IMG/VR virus record: IMGVR_UViG_3300042291_000228
Span: 38,329-102,328 of that record
Length of the DNA: 64,000 nt
Strand: one strand, 5' to 3'
Source of the DNA: a virus
Shown here piece after piece: positions 18,069-25,890 of the stretch. Below the pieces are notes generated by a model that was not told the DNA's origin, did no database searches, and saw nothing but the letters and a program-made list of their open reading frames with translations. Position 1 is the stretch's first letter. Every line of letters begins with the position of its first letter. Both the position numbers and the translations under genes were made by a program.

Positions 18069-18374
18069 TTAAAACAACTTTTTAGTTTTATCAGTTATGT
18101 CTTGTTTTAGACGCTGAATGTCAATAGAAAAATCTACTTTAGTAATATCTTCTCTATATTCTTGAAATGTGTCTAACAGTTTTTCAGCAACAATGTCGTT
18201 AGTTGCATTATCCAGCTGCTCTTGAATATCGATTTCCCATATTCTACCATTGTTAAATTCTAACCGGACGCTTTTTAAATATGCTACTGGCATAGTATTC
18301 ATATACATATCTTCAAAAACTTCCGGCCATTCCTTGATCAAATGAATGGGCGGCCTAAATAAATGTTTAGGCAC
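18069..18374 (-). CDS. Conserved small phage protein, GTG start
   Basis: A 101-residue soluble, mixed alpha/beta protein rich in acidic residues, with no recognised motif. The frame starts at GTG overlapping the end of the upstream gene by eight bases; the next ATG would give a much shorter protein. It is the last gene of the minus-strand unit and converges on the SGNH hydrolase gene five bases away, with no obvious terminator between them. Confidence 0.6.
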   Translation of the reverse strand: MPKHLFRPPIHLIKEWPEVFEDMYMNTMPVAYLKSVRLEFNNGRIWEIDIQEQLDNATNDIVAEKLLDTFQEYREDITKVDFSIDIQRLKQDITDKTKKLF

Positions 18375-18975
18375 TTTCGGCTTCTTTGGCCTTTGCCGCT
18401 TTCTTTGCTGGAGGATCTAAATCGTCTGCTTGCTTTCGTAGTCTTGCTGCTTCTTTGTACATAGCATCTGCCTGACTTCTAAAATTGCGAGCTATATCAC
18501 GATCAGTAAGCACTTCATTGGTTGAGGCAGCTGCGCTAACAGTTTCTTGAACTGATGTTGCAGTTTCTTTCTTAGCAGGAGCACCTTTGGTAAACGTATA
18601 CAAATCATCTATTGCACAATTTTTTTGTTCTGCAATAAATGAATTTAGCTCATGCAGTGAAATTTCTGAATTTGGAGTAGGTGTCATGATAATAGTATCA
18701 GTGGCTACTTTTATCAAACGATTATCTGCCTGTAATGCCTGTAACATAGGGCGTCCGTCAGGGAATGGTCGAGTGAAAAGGATTTCTCCAAATTCCCATG
18801 CATCCTGTGCAACATCTTGGTCCACAAGATCAATAATTGCATTATGATATTGGTCTGGCAACGGAGATGTTTGCACAACCAATGCCATATTTGACTCACC
18901 AGGTAACGTTCTAAAAACTACAAGAACTTTTGATCCTGTGTTTTTTATCTTACCTACGTGTTTAAGATTTTTCAT
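18367..18975 (-). CDS. Conserved phage protein with Ala/Lys-rich C-terminus
   Basis: A 202-residue protein. The N-terminal 120 residues are a folded domain (KHVGKIKNTGSKVLVVFRTLPG, written here only as its start). The last 60 residues are Ala/Lys/Glu-rich and probably helical (RSQADAMYKEAARLRKQADD). The ATG at 18975 is preferred over an upstream in-frame codon because AGGA lies five bases before it and the upstream gene ends two bases away. Similar proteins occur in T4-like marine phages; function unknown, possibly virion or assembly. Confidence 0.65.
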   Translation of the reverse strand: MKNLKHVGKIKNTGSKVLVVFRTLPGESNMALVVQTSPLPDQYHNAIIDLVDQDVAQDAWEFGEILFTRPFPDGRPMLQALQADNRLIKVATDTIIMTPTPNSEISLHELNSFIAEQKNCAIDDLYTFTKGAPAKKETATSVQETVSAAASTNEVLTDRDIARNFRSQADAMYKEAARLRKQADDLDPPAKKAAKAKEAESA

Positions 18976-18976
18976 A

Positions 18977-19198
18977 TTATTCCTTTTTAGCTGCAACAGA
19001 TTCTAGAAAAGTATTTAACTTATTAAAAGTCTTACCAACAGCTTCTAGCTCTGCTGCTTTGAATGCACCCCTACTAGATGCAACTTCCAAAATACTTCTA
19101 AGAGATGCAAGATCGCTTAGATTAAGATCTGGTGCTGCTGGTGCTGCTTGTGGCTCTGTAGCTGGCGCCGTTTGCGCTTGTGTAGTTTCTTGGTCCAT
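18977..19198 (-). CDS. Small conserved phage protein
   Basis: A 73-residue protein with an Ala/Pro/Gln-rich N-terminus and a helical C-terminus (SLRSILEVASSRGAFKAAEL, then VGKTFNKLNTFLE). The start at 19198 is supported by AAGGAG with a seven-base spacer and a TAATG overlap with the upstream stop. This pattern is common in T4-like marine phages next to the following gene; no function is known to me. Confidence 0.65.
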   Translation of the reverse strand: MDQETTQAQTAPATEPQAAPAAPDLNLSDLASLRSILEVASSRGAFKAAELEAVGKTFNKLNTFLESVAAKKE

Positions 19199-19470
19199 TA
19201 GTTTCTCCTTAGATATGGGCATGCTAACATAAAATATGTCAGTTCTTTATGATCTTCAAATCCCGCAAATATTGCGGATTTCAATTTGCTATCGTTTTCT
19301 ATACTTGAAAGTTTCACGACAGCATATCTACCTTTTAATTTGATTCGAATCCAGTTTTCAACTTCACCTGTAAAAAAATCTATTTCTTCGAGTTTAATTT
19401 TTCCAAAATGTGGAGGCATCACTCGAAGTGATCTTTTCTTTAAAATGTCTAAAGGATTATATTCGATCAT
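19198..19470 (-). CDS. Conserved phage protein under a late promoter
   Basis: A 90-residue soluble protein (LEEIDFFTGEVENWIRIKL, ELTYFMLACPYLRRN). The ATG at 19470 follows a perfect TATAAATA by eight bases with no SD, so the mRNA would be nearly leaderless. A downstream ATG (at MPPHF) is possible. It is in tandem with the next two small genes by TAATG coupling. Late expression suggests a virion or assembly role. Confidence 0.62.
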   Translation of the reverse strand: MIEYNPLDILKKRSLRVMPPHFGKIKLEEIDFFTGEVENWIRIKLKGRYAVVKLSSIENDSKLKSAIFAGFEDHKELTYFMLACPYLRRN

Positions 19471-19478
19471 TGTAAAAA

Positions 19479-19486
19479 TATTTATA
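19479..19486 (-). promoter_or_regulatory. T4 late promoter (perfect TATAAATA)
   Basis: The minus strand reads TATAAATA ending eight bases before the ATG at 19470. It lies in the gap between the gene ending at 19504 and the next start. Confidence 0.65.
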
Positions 19487-19503
19487 GATAACAAATAATT
19501 TGA

Positions 19504-19896
19504 TCAGGATTCTTGGCTAAGCCTTTGATGCATTGCTTTGGCATAACCCATTTTTCTTACATCTCCTGAAAACAAATACAGTTCAAAGGCAGATTTTTCT
19601 CTTAAAACAACAATATGTTTTTTAGTTAAATGGTATGGGGACTCGATAAATTGATCTAACCAAACTAGTATTTGTGGAGTTATACTAATTTCTTTTAATA
19701 TTTCAACTTTATATGTTTTGATTTGAGAATAAGTTTCTACAAATTCTAACCCTTGATCTGTAAGTCTTAAGCCGCCGCAGTCTTTACCTCTGACATTTTG
19801 CCACCAGGTACTACGAAATTTTTTTATGATATTCTCGTCAAAGGGTTGACCAGCGGCTTTGAGGAATACCGAAGTATAGGTATCCTTTAAATCCAT
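19504..19896 (-). CDS. Conserved phage protein of unknown function
   Basis: A 130-residue protein with a WWQNVRGKDCGGLRLT segment near residues 31-46 and a Tyr/Lys-rich C-terminal half. The pattern is familiar from T4-like marine phages but carries no recognised function. Its ATG directly follows the stop of the upstream gene. Confidence 0.65.
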   Translation of the reverse strand: MDLKDTYTSVFLKAAGQPFDENIIKKFRSTWWQNVRGKDCGGLRLTDQGLEFVETYSQIKTYKVEILKEISITPQILVWLDQFIESPYHLTKKHIVVLREKSAFELYLFSGDVRKMGYAKAMHQRLSQES

Positions 19897-20181
19897 TTAG
19901 TCTACTCGTTCTCCGGCATTTAATTTAAACACTGCAAAGTCTGTGGTCTTAAACAACTTGTTCAGTTTCTTGGCTAAATTTCTTGCGTGTCCGGGATTAC
20001 TAAAACTAACCTTTTTGTACTTTGGGCCAGGATAACTGGATACCATACTACCACTTTTCAAATTAAAAGGCTGATCTTTGTAAAACACAGCCCAAATGGC
20101 ATCACTGTTGAGAATTTGCTCAACTTTGTAGGTTTCCTTGTCAGTGTATTCAAGAATAACTTTGGGTTTAGGTCGACTCAT
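19897..20181 (-). CDS. Conserved small phage protein with hairpin leader
   Basis: A 94-residue basic, mixed alpha/beta protein (KKVSFSNPGHARNLAKKLNK). The start codon is preceded by a perfect 7-bp hairpin and no SD, and the hairpin is preceded directly by a CATAAATA late motif. The unusual leader suggests mRNA stabilisation or translation control. Function unknown. Confidence 0.62.
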   Translation of the reverse strand: MSRPKPKVILEYTDKETYKVEQILNSDAIWAVFYKDQPFNLKSGSMVSSYPGPKYKKVSFSNPGHARNLAKKLNKLFKTTDFAVFKLNAGERVD

Positions 20182-20185
20182 ATCT

Positions 20186-20210
20186 ATACGTGTTATTATA
20201 AAGCACGTAT
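20186..20210 (-). promoter_or_regulatory. Leader hairpin between late promoter and start codon
   Basis: On the minus strand ATACGTG pairs with CACGTAT around an 11-base AT-rich loop. It starts two bases after the CATAAATA motif and ends four bases before the ATG, so it would occupy the entire 5' leader. Confidence 0.5.
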
Positions 20211-20211
20211 A

Positions 20212-20219
20212 TATTTATG
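20212..20219 (-). promoter_or_regulatory. T4-type late promoter (CATAAATA)
   Basis: CATAAATA on the minus strand in the 39-base gap upstream of the gene starting at 20181; seven of eight match to the late consensus. Confidence 0.5.
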
Positions 20220-20220
20220 T

Positions 20221-20472
20221 CTAATTAAAGTTGCCACCATCAAATTTAACATTGATGTTGGTAGTAGATTCACGTATTTCCGCCAGCATTGTGTGTATTT
20301 CTAGAACGGTTTTTCCTAATCTAGAAGTCATCACAGCTAATTCTTGAGTAAGCTCTCTTGCTTCTTGAATTGTTATTCTTATATCTTTTTGCTGACCACG
20401 CTCTGCAACTGCTATGCGTTGAATAAGTTTTTCAACACCTGGTAACGTATTTGGAATATTATTTTGAGACAT
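20221..20472 (-). CDS. Small helical phage protein
   Basis: An 83-residue protein, mostly a long amphipathic helix (EARELTQELAVMTSRLGKT, then LEIHTMLAEIRE) likely to form a coiled coil. It overlaps the end of the upstream gene by 14 bases. No function is recognised. Confidence 0.6.
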   Translation of the reverse strand: MSQNNIPNTLPGVEKLIQRIAVAERGQQKDIRITIQEARELTQELAVMTSRLGKTVLEIHTMLAEIRESTTNINVKFDGGNFN

Positions 20473-20935
20473 TAGCCAACACCTGTTTCATCTCAATTTC
20501 GGATTGAAACGGCCCTTGATACTCGTATCTTTGTAATGTTATCAATTTAGGACAAAAACTTTTTACCCATCCTTTATCGAACCTTATCACATAAAAGCCT
20601 GCACAGTATAAACTCTTGCTATCGCCGCTCTTTGTAAACAACGGTAACTTTCTTTTTATATCATACATTGCATTATGCGGCTCGGCACTTGTGGCGTAAC
20701 CGTGAACTTCGTTAGGTAATGCATCGTTGGCTTCTTTAATAATTTTAGCCACAAAGAAATTTTTACCAAATTGTCTAGTAAGACTTTCTTTTGTATCATA
20801 GATTTGAACCCCTAATTCGTTACTCATAACAAATCTATTATCCTCATTCTTTCTTAGAGTGGCAAATTTTTCACCGTCTCGTTCAACAATCCAGAATTTG
20901 TTTTCTATAATTGGTTTAGCGTGTAAGTCTGTCAT
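20459..20935 (-). CDS. Conserved phage protein of unknown function
   Basis: A 158-residue protein with an aromatic N-terminal segment (NKFWIVERDGEKFATLRK) and a C-terminal YCAGFYVIRFDKGW segment. The start at 20935 is supported by GGGAG with a six-base spacer; an open frame 28 codons longer overlaps the RNase H gene and is rejected. Conserved in marine T4-like phages but of unknown role. Confidence 0.62.
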   Translation of the reverse strand: MTDLHAKPIIENKFWIVERDGEKFATLRKNEDNRFVMSNELGVQIYDTKESLTRQFGKNFFVAKIIKEANDALPNEVHGYATSAEPHNAMYDIKRKLPLFTKSGDSKSLYCAGFYVIRFDKGWVKSFCPKLITLQRYEYQGPFQSEIEMKQVLANVSK

Positions 20936-20978
20936 AGTGTTCTCCCAACAGTTATTAGTTTTTGATTCACAAGTATCT

Positions 20979-21986
20979 TCATACGGACAAAGTTTTAATT
21001 TCATTCGAATACCTTGCATTCAGTGGCTCGGCATAGGCCTGTGCTTGATCGGCAATCTTTTTAAGATCATATAGATTGCAAAATTTCATTAATCTAATAC
21101 CAACTTGACTAATATTCTTATTTGCACTTGTTGCTGTAGCAATAGTTTCTGTAATGATGTTTTTAATTTCTTCGGGCTGTGCAGAAAGATCAATTAAAAT
21201 ACGATTACGTTCGTAATCATCTAGCACACGATGTTCTTTACCTTCGTGGTCGGACCAGCGCTGAAGCATGAGATTGTTCCACGCATAGCCTTTTAAATCT
21301 CTGTCACCGTAAGCCTCACGGAGACCAACCTTATTTTTTGTGCCTTTTTCCCGTACTCCCGGATATGCAGAGAATACATTGTCTGAGGTATCGCCTCGCA
21401 TACACTTCTCAAAGAGTAACCACTGGGGGTCCGGAATGGCTTTTGGTTCTTGAGTCTTTTTATCAATAACTCTCTTACCTTTTGCATCAAAAATACCTTC
21501 ATGTGTAATAGTAGTTTCCATAACGCCGTTAAATTGGCGTACATTAGGTGCAATCAATTGTACAAAGTCTGTATCGGTTGAAATGATAACATGGTCATCG
21601 TTTGGATGTGTCTGTATCCATCCAGCAATTAAATCATCTGCTTCTAGGCGTGAATGTTGTAGTACTGTGCAGTTTGTCTTTTCTGTTACAAACTCTTTGA
21701 ATGTATCAAATGCTTCCCAAAACACTTTCTCTTCTTCTGCTTCACGTTCTGTATGTGCGGCACGACTAGCGGCTCTTTGTGCCTTGTAAGGCTTATAATG
21801 ATCTTTACGCCAGCTACGTCCCTCGAGGCAGAACACCACATGACTTCCACCAAAGTCTTGCCACGCTTTTTTAATACTGTTTAAAGTAATATGAAAGGCC
21901 ATACCTAGTTTGATATCAGCGTCACCGTTGATAACGTGCCTAGCACGAAAGAAAGTGTTTGCAGTATCAACTAAAATATATGTCAT
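20979..21986 (-). CDS. rnh: T4-type RNase H / 5'-3' flap exonuclease
   Basis: A 335-residue PIN/FEN-family nuclease related to T4 RNase H (305 residues), which removes RNA primers and flaps on the lagging strand. The acidic metal-binding residues are visible in the opening ILVDTANTFFRAR, in RLEADDLIAGW, in STDTDFVQL and in MRGDTSDNVF; the last is followed by a helix-hairpin-helix-like region (PGVREKGTKNKVGLREAYG). It sits in the replication and nucleotide-metabolism half of the minus strand and overlaps the upstream gene by four bases (ATGA). Confidence 0.9.
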   Translation of the reverse strand: MTYILVDTANTFFRARHVINGDADIKLGMAFHITLNSIKKAWQDFGGSHVVFCLEGRSWRKDHYKPYKAQRAASRAAHTEREAEEEKVFWEAFDTFKEFVTEKTNCTVLQHSRLEADDLIAGWIQTHPNDDHVIISTDTDFVQLIAPNVRQFNGVMETTITHEGIFDAKGKRVIDKKTQEPKAIPDPQWLLFEKCMRGDTSDNVFSAYPGVREKGTKNKVGLREAYGDRDLKGYAWNNLMLQRWSDHEGKEHRVLDDYERNRILIDLSAQPEEIKNIITETIATATSANKNISQVGIRLMKFCNLYDLKKIADQAQAYAEPLNARYSNEIKTLSV

Positions 21987-22450
21987 AGATTCTTTTTTCT
22001 AATTTGATTAATGTCAACAACGCCAGTGTTTACAGCGCCACCAAAATCACCGTCAACTACCACATTAGCACATAGTTCACGGAACCAACGATCTACAATT
22101 TCTTCGTCTTTGTCTCCGTCAAAACCATATCCCTCTTGCTTTAATTTTAACACAAAATGCTCGTTCCAGTCAAGCTCAAAAAAGCCATTACGTATGTTAT
22201 CTTTATTAATATGTGTATTGAGAACACCTACCCAGGGTTCTTTTAATTTGGTTGCACGATCTTTTGGTGCTAATTTTATTAATGCTTCTTGTTCTAGAGC
22301 AACGGTTGTCTTTTGTTCTACGATTGCAATCTCATCAGTTTTTTGATCAGCTAGTTTTGTAGCTTCTTCAATGGCTGTTTTAGTATCGATAAGTTGTTGC
22401 TCTAATTTATCGATACCCATTATTTTTTTAAAGAATTTTGTTAGCATCAT
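21983..22450 (-). CDS. Conserved phage protein with N-terminal coiled coil
   Basis: A 155-residue protein. Residues about 10-50 form a coiled coil (KLEQQLIDTKTAIEEATKLA); the C-terminal half (PWVGVLNTHINKDNIRNGFF) looks like a compact domain with acidic patches. The ATG at 22450 overlaps the queE stop codon. No enzymatic motif. It lies between queE and RNase H, with no evident functional link to either. Confidence 0.62.
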   Translation of the reverse strand: MMLTKFFKKIMGIDKLEQQLIDTKTAIEEATKLADQKTDEIAIVEQKTTVALEQEALIKLAPKDRATKLKEPWVGVLNTHINKDNIRNGFFELDWNEHFVLKLKQEGYGFDGDKDEEIVDRWFRELCANVVVDGDFGGAVNTGVVDINQIRKKNL

Positions 22451-23301
22451 GTACCCCACTCATTTTTAAATAGTGGCACTTGTAGTCTATCGCTATAACG
22501 CCAGCCACGTTTCATAGCTGCCAATGCTACATTCTTTGCGTTAAGTGTATAAACACTTTCTACACCACCTACTGGCATTAGATATATATGACCGGTAAAC
22601 CCAGCATGTCGAAATGCACCTGCCGCACACTCTGCATCTTTAATATCTTCTTCCGTTGCCACTACAAATTTCAAATATGCTGTACCAACTTGTTCGTACT
22701 CGCATACAATCTCTGGACAGATAGCTTCTTCCCACTTCTCACCACTTGCTGGCAGTTTAGCACTTACACTAAATGTAACTTCTCTGCCTACTACGCTATT
22801 CCATTTAGCCAAGTATGCTTTAAATTCTGGTGTAAGCTTCTGAGTACCGTTTGTTTCGAAGGTAATCTCTTTCAAGTCACGCATCTTAGTATTGTTTAAC
22901 AAGTCTGGGTAAGCACGTTGCCAGCCTAGCAACGGCTCTCCGCCTGTGATGACCAAGTGTTCATCGACCCAGTAATCCTGTGGAAGAATTTCCATAATGC
23001 GATCTGTGATAGCTTCGCTTGTAAGCATCGGCGACAAATCTTTAAAGTCTGGATGCCAACTAGCATAACTGTCACAGCCTGTGCTAACTAGGGGTAAGTC
23101 TTCATACTTCTGAAAAGACTCTATTATTGTATGTGTAGCCGCAATGTCAGTTGCTTCGTGACTAACTTCTCCACGCGGCATACCAAAGCCAGCACATTTG
23201 AAATTACAACCAAATGTGCGCAGAAACACACTCGGTACACCCATATATCTACCCTCTCCTTGTATAGAGTAGAAAAGTTCCGCTATCTTAATCTTTGACA
23301 T
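22447..23301 (-). CDS. queE: 7-carboxy-7-deazaguanine synthase-like radical SAM enzyme (QueE)
   Basis: A 284-residue QueE-like enzyme, expected to convert 6-carboxytetrahydropterin to 7-carboxy-7-deazaguanine. Family signatures are the start ELFYSIQGEGRYMG, FLRTFGCNFKC, and LVITGGEPLLGWQ. The cluster loop is unusual: Cys32 and Cys36 are present, but the expected third Cys is Phe39. A CDSYASW element resembling the usual CDTxYA appears at Cys76 after an insert of about 36 residues and is the likely third ligand. It supports the FolE, QueD-like and DpdA-like genes of this region. Confidence 0.82.
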   Translation of the reverse strand: MSKIKIAELFYSIQGEGRYMGVPSVFLRTFGCNFKCAGFGMPRGEVSHEATDIAATHTIIESFQKYEDLPLVSTGCDSYASWHPDFKDLSPMLTSEAITDRIMEILPQDYWVDEHLVITGGEPLLGWQRAYPDLLNNTKMRDLKEITFETNGTQKLTPEFKAYLAKWNSVVGREVTFSVSAKLPASGEKWEEAICPEIVCEYEQVGTAYLKFVVATEEDIKDAECAAGAFRHAGFTGHIYLMPVGGVESVYTLNAKNVALAAMKRGWRYSDRLQVPLFKNEWGT

Positions 23302-24490
23302 CTGTATCCTTTATTATTTCTAAGTTTAACATATTATTCGATAAATGTAAATTCTTTTGGAGAGTTTTACAATTATCCCCGTGCCATCTATTATAGTTGG
23401 CTGTATTTGATAAAACTTTACCACAGTGTTTACAAGTTTTTTTTGGTTTGTCTAACATTCTTTGTCTTCGCATTTCTAACATTTCAGGAGATAATGTTTT
23501 ACCTAATCTGCGTTCACTCATTGCTTTGCGTTCTTCTTCAGATTTTTTCTTTCCAAAATTAGGATTGTTTTCTCCTCTTGTCCACCACCTATCTACTTTC
23601 TTGTTACTTTCAGAAATCTTCCTTCTGTGTTCTTCGGATTTTGGGCGTTTTCCTACTTCTCTGGATGCTTCACGCTGTCTGTCTTTACCTTCCGGAGTAT
23701 ATACTTTGTTTTTAGCCGATGCTCTCATATGTTCAATCTGCTCCGGCGTGTAAATTTCTTTCCAACTTTTGCCTTTTCGAGCAGATGCCGCTTCTCTCAT
23801 TTTTTCTGTATGGGCAGGATCTCGTTTTACACCTTTTGTTCTACCACTAGTATTTTTGCGTTGTTTTATCCCTTCAGGTGAATTAAAAAATGCTTGACGT
23901 TTAGCTATCATCATTTCTTTGTATTCTGGATCAGCCCAACGTTTAATGATCGCGGCACGTTGTCTTTCTTTTCCTTCAGGAGTTACTTTAGACGGTTTAC
24001 CCCAATTAGGATTTTCTGGGCCGCGTTTAAACTCTTTTAACTTACTTTTCTCGCCAATCTTCTTTTTAGATTCTTCTGAGTGTTTTCGTCCTACCCAAGT
24101 GCCGCCTTCTTTGGCATACTTCTCTTTTAACATTTGAGAATAGTGTTTTCTAAATGTTTCATACATCCTACTGGAAATTGTATAGGTATGATTTACGCCG
24201 CGTTCCTTAGTAGTCATTTTGTTAATGAATGTATTAAACGCAAATGCCATTTTGCTACCGTATATACCTTCAAACTTCATTTTCCATAACAATGCGTGAG
24301 CAATGTAATGTTCGCGGGCAGTTAGTTGGACTACGTTTGATTTGATATTATCGCCGCCGAAACTACGAGGAATAATATGATGTGTTTCTTTATACCCTTG
24401 TATAGAACCTCGTAGTTGTGCTTTGTGTATGAGGGATTCATACCACTTACTATATTTGCTTTCTACAAATTTTACGGGCCAGTTTATCAT
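23288..24490 (-). CDS. HNH homing endonuclease with NUMOD3 repeats
   Basis: A 400-residue free-standing homing-type endonuclease. The HNH nuclease core is HHIIPRSFGGDNIKSN followed by LTAREHYIAH (about residues 38-70). The rest has several NUMOD3-like DNA-binding motifs (GRKHSEESKKKIGEKSK, GKRPKSEEHRRKISESNKK, KKSEEERKAMSERRLGKTLS) and a C-terminal zinc-finger-like CKHCGKVLSN with a later His/Cys pair. The ATG at 24490 is used instead of a TTG one codon upstream. Placed between queE and a MazG-like gene, it overlaps queE by 14 bases and looks like a selfish insertion. Confidence 0.85.
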   Translation of the reverse strand: MINWPVKFVESKYSKWYESLIHKAQLRGSIQGYKETHHIIPRSFGGDNIKSNVVQLTAREHYIAHALLWKMKFEGIYGSKMAFAFNTFINKMTTKERGVNHTYTISSRMYETFRKHYSQMLKEKYAKEGGTWVGRKHSEESKKKIGEKSKLKEFKRGPENPNWGKPSKVTPEGKERQRAAIIKRWADPEYKEMMIAKRQAFFNSPEGIKQRKNTSGRTKGVKRDPAHTEKMREAASARKGKSWKEIYTPEQIEHMRASAKNKVYTPEGKDRQREASREVGKRPKSEEHRRKISESNKKVDRWWTRGENNPNFGKKKSEEERKAMSERRLGKTLSPEMLEMRRQRMLDKPKKTCKHCGKVLSNTANYNRWHGDNCKTLQKNLHLSNNMLNLEIIKDTDVKD

Positions 24491-24556
24491 CAATGTTAAG
24501 CAGAATTAGAACAGCATACCTATATAGTGTTCTTCACTCTGTAATTTTAATCTTAC

Positions 24557-24859
24557 TCATAAGTTAATTTCACTTTCAAATATGTTTGACCATTTTTTTA
24601 ATTTAGCAATTTTGTTATCTGCTGATACAAGCACTTCTTTTTTGTCTACTAGATTGTACACAATACAAAGATCAATCATGGCCTGTAAATCTCCTAACTC
24701 TTCTGCTAGATGTTGTCTATTAGTAAGTGGCTTACCAGGTTTGACATTATCTAAACCGAATCGACTAATCTTGCTGATAGCAACAATTACTTCTGCACAT
24801 TCCTCTTGAGTAATGTCTAGAATTTCTTTTTCTTTATTATTCATATTACTATTATACAT
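24557..24859 (-). CDS. MazG-like nucleotide pyrophosphohydrolase (all-alpha NTP-PPase)
   Basis: A 100-residue all-helical protein with the acidic metal-binding pattern of this superfamily: ITQEECAEVIVAISK and LAEELGDLQAMIDL (EExxE and ExxD). Such enzymes hydrolyse NTPs or dNTPs, or lower alarmone levels. It overlaps the upstream small gene by eight bases. The start at 24859 is uncertain; an ATG five codons later is possible. A second MazG-like gene lies at 58961-59329. Confidence 0.78.
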   Translation of the reverse strand: MYNSNMNNKEKEILDITQEECAEVIVAISKISRFGLDNVKPGKPLTNRQHLAEELGDLQAMIDLCIVYNLVDKKEVLVSADNKIAKLKKWSNIFESEINL

Positions 24860-25016
24860 TCTTTTTTGATAAAGACCAAGAGCCGTCTTGATTATCTTTC
24901 CAAACTAACTCATCGCCTTCTTTCCAACCTGTTTCTTCGAGCATATCTTCAGGGAAGGGTAATATCAAGTCACCTGTTTCAGGATCGTCTTGTAGTTCAA
25001 TTGTCCAATTTTTCAA
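24852..25016 (-). CDS. Small AbrB/MazE-like protein, TTG start
   Basis: A 54-residue protein with the swapped-hairpin-like pattern seen in AbrB/SpoVT and MazE proteins (LILPFPEDMLEETGWKEGD, LVWKDNQDGSW). It could bind DNA as a small regulator. The frame has an upstream ATG at 25088, but that would overlap the deaminase gene by 92 bases. The TTG at 25016 has AGGAG with a six-base spacer and is preferred. No partner toxin is evident. Confidence 0.6.
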   Translation of the reverse strand: MKNWTIELQDDPETGDLILPFPEDMLEETGWKEGDELVWKDNQDGSWSLSKKNV

Positions 25017-25518
25017 TGTTAACTCCTGATTTTTTAAGGAACTCAATTCCTGAATCATCTCTATAGTTTTCACTATAGTAGACACCATTTATGCCAGTCT
25101 GATATATAAGTTTGGCGCATTCAATACAAGGGGCATGAGTAATGAAAATATCAGCACCATTGCCGCTGTCATTCGACTTTGCTAATTTTGCAATAGCATT
25201 TGATTCAGCATGAAGTACCTCTGGCTTGGTTTTTAAAGCATATCTCCTAGCATATCCTATATCGGGATCAAAGTCTTCCTCTTCAAAAGGCCAACGTTCG
25301 TAGATCTCATCGGGGTCTAGCCAGCCGCCTGCATCTCGGCTCATATAATCTCGGTATTCACAATCGTTATCCCAACCTGCCGGCATACCATTATAGCCAA
25401 TAGAGATAATACGATCATCTTTAACTACAATAGCACCTACGTGAAGTCTACGTGCTGAACTGAGTTCCGCGAATATCTTTGCGGTCTTCATATACGTTTG
25501 TTTGAACTTTTCCTTCAT
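24997..25518 (-). CDS. cd: Deoxycytidylate (dCMP) deaminase
   Basis: A 173-residue zinc deaminase converting dCMP to dUMP for dTTP synthesis, like T4 Cd. Zinc motif: HAE (VLHAESNAIAK) with the catalytic Glu, and PCIEC (THAPCIECAKLIYQ) supplying two Cys. An N-terminal SARRLHVGAIVVKDDRIISIG strand-loop matches the family. It overlaps the upstream membrane-protein gene by 71 bases, which leaves the exact start uncertain (an ATG nine codons downstream is possible). Confidence 0.9.
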   Translation of the reverse strand: MKEKFKQTYMKTAKIFAELSSARRLHVGAIVVKDDRIISIGYNGMPAGWDNDCEYRDYMSRDAGGWLDPDEIYERWPFEEEDFDPDIGYARRYALKTKPEVLHAESNAIAKLAKSNDSGNGADIFITHAPCIECAKLIYQTGINGVYYSENYRDDSGIEFLKKSGVNIEKLDN

Positions 25519-25699
25519 TTTCTTTTTTCCATTGTTGGTGTTTGAGTTCTCGACATTGTTTTTTTACTTCTAGAGGAATATCAGGATGCCATTCAGCCAT
25601 ACCGCAATCGTATACTCTATACTCGGGCATTGGTGTTAGACTGAGCACTAATACCCACATTAAAAATCCTATTGCAAATCCCACTAGATATTTTATCAT
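25448..25699 (-). CDS. Small single-pass membrane protein
   Basis: An 83-residue protein with one N-terminal hydrophobic segment (YLVGFAIGFLMWVLVLSL, residues 4-21) and a charged tail containing two Cys. It is coupled by ATGA to the upstream gene. Its role is not evident; small membrane proteins of this kind are common in early regions of T4-like phages. Confidence 0.6.
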   Translation of the reverse strand: MIKYLVGFAIGFLMWVLVLSLTPMPEYRVYDCGMAEWHPDIPLEVKKQCRELKHQQWKKENEGKVQTNVYEDRKDIRGTQFST

Positions 25700-25890
25700 A
25701 GTCTATCACTGAGTAGTATTGCACACATGAGTTTATCTTCTGCTGATTTAAAAAAGAATTTCATATAGTCTACAGAAACTTCTGTGGTGTATCTATGCCC
25801 CGGCAATCCAAAATGTTCTATTATCAAGGCACAACTTTCATTCCACCATTTGTTTTCCTGTGAGTTCCAGGTCAAATTAACGACGTTCAT
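25696..25890 (-). CDS. Small hypothetical phage protein
   Basis: A 64-residue Trp-rich protein (WNSQENKWWNESCALIIEHF). No motif recognised. It overlaps the previous gene by 14 bases and the next by four, which fits a real member of the early small-gene string. Confidence 0.52.
   Translation of the reverse strand: MNVVNLTWNSQENKWWNESCALIIEHFGLPGHRYTTEVSVDYMKFFFKSAEDKLMCAILLSDRL

Noticed and set aside
18064-18110. Possible terminator at the plus/minus convergence after the SGNH hydrolase
   Set aside because: Only 5-bp AT pairings can be formed; too weak to call.
18369-18470. Lys/Ala-rich C-terminal coding stretches as possible DNA repeats
   Set aside because: Codon-level similarity only; no regular unit length is visible.
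23288-24490. Group I intron associated with the HNH gene
   Set aside because: Neither queE nor the MazG-like gene is interrupted, and the flanks are too short for an intron core; the gene looks free-standing.
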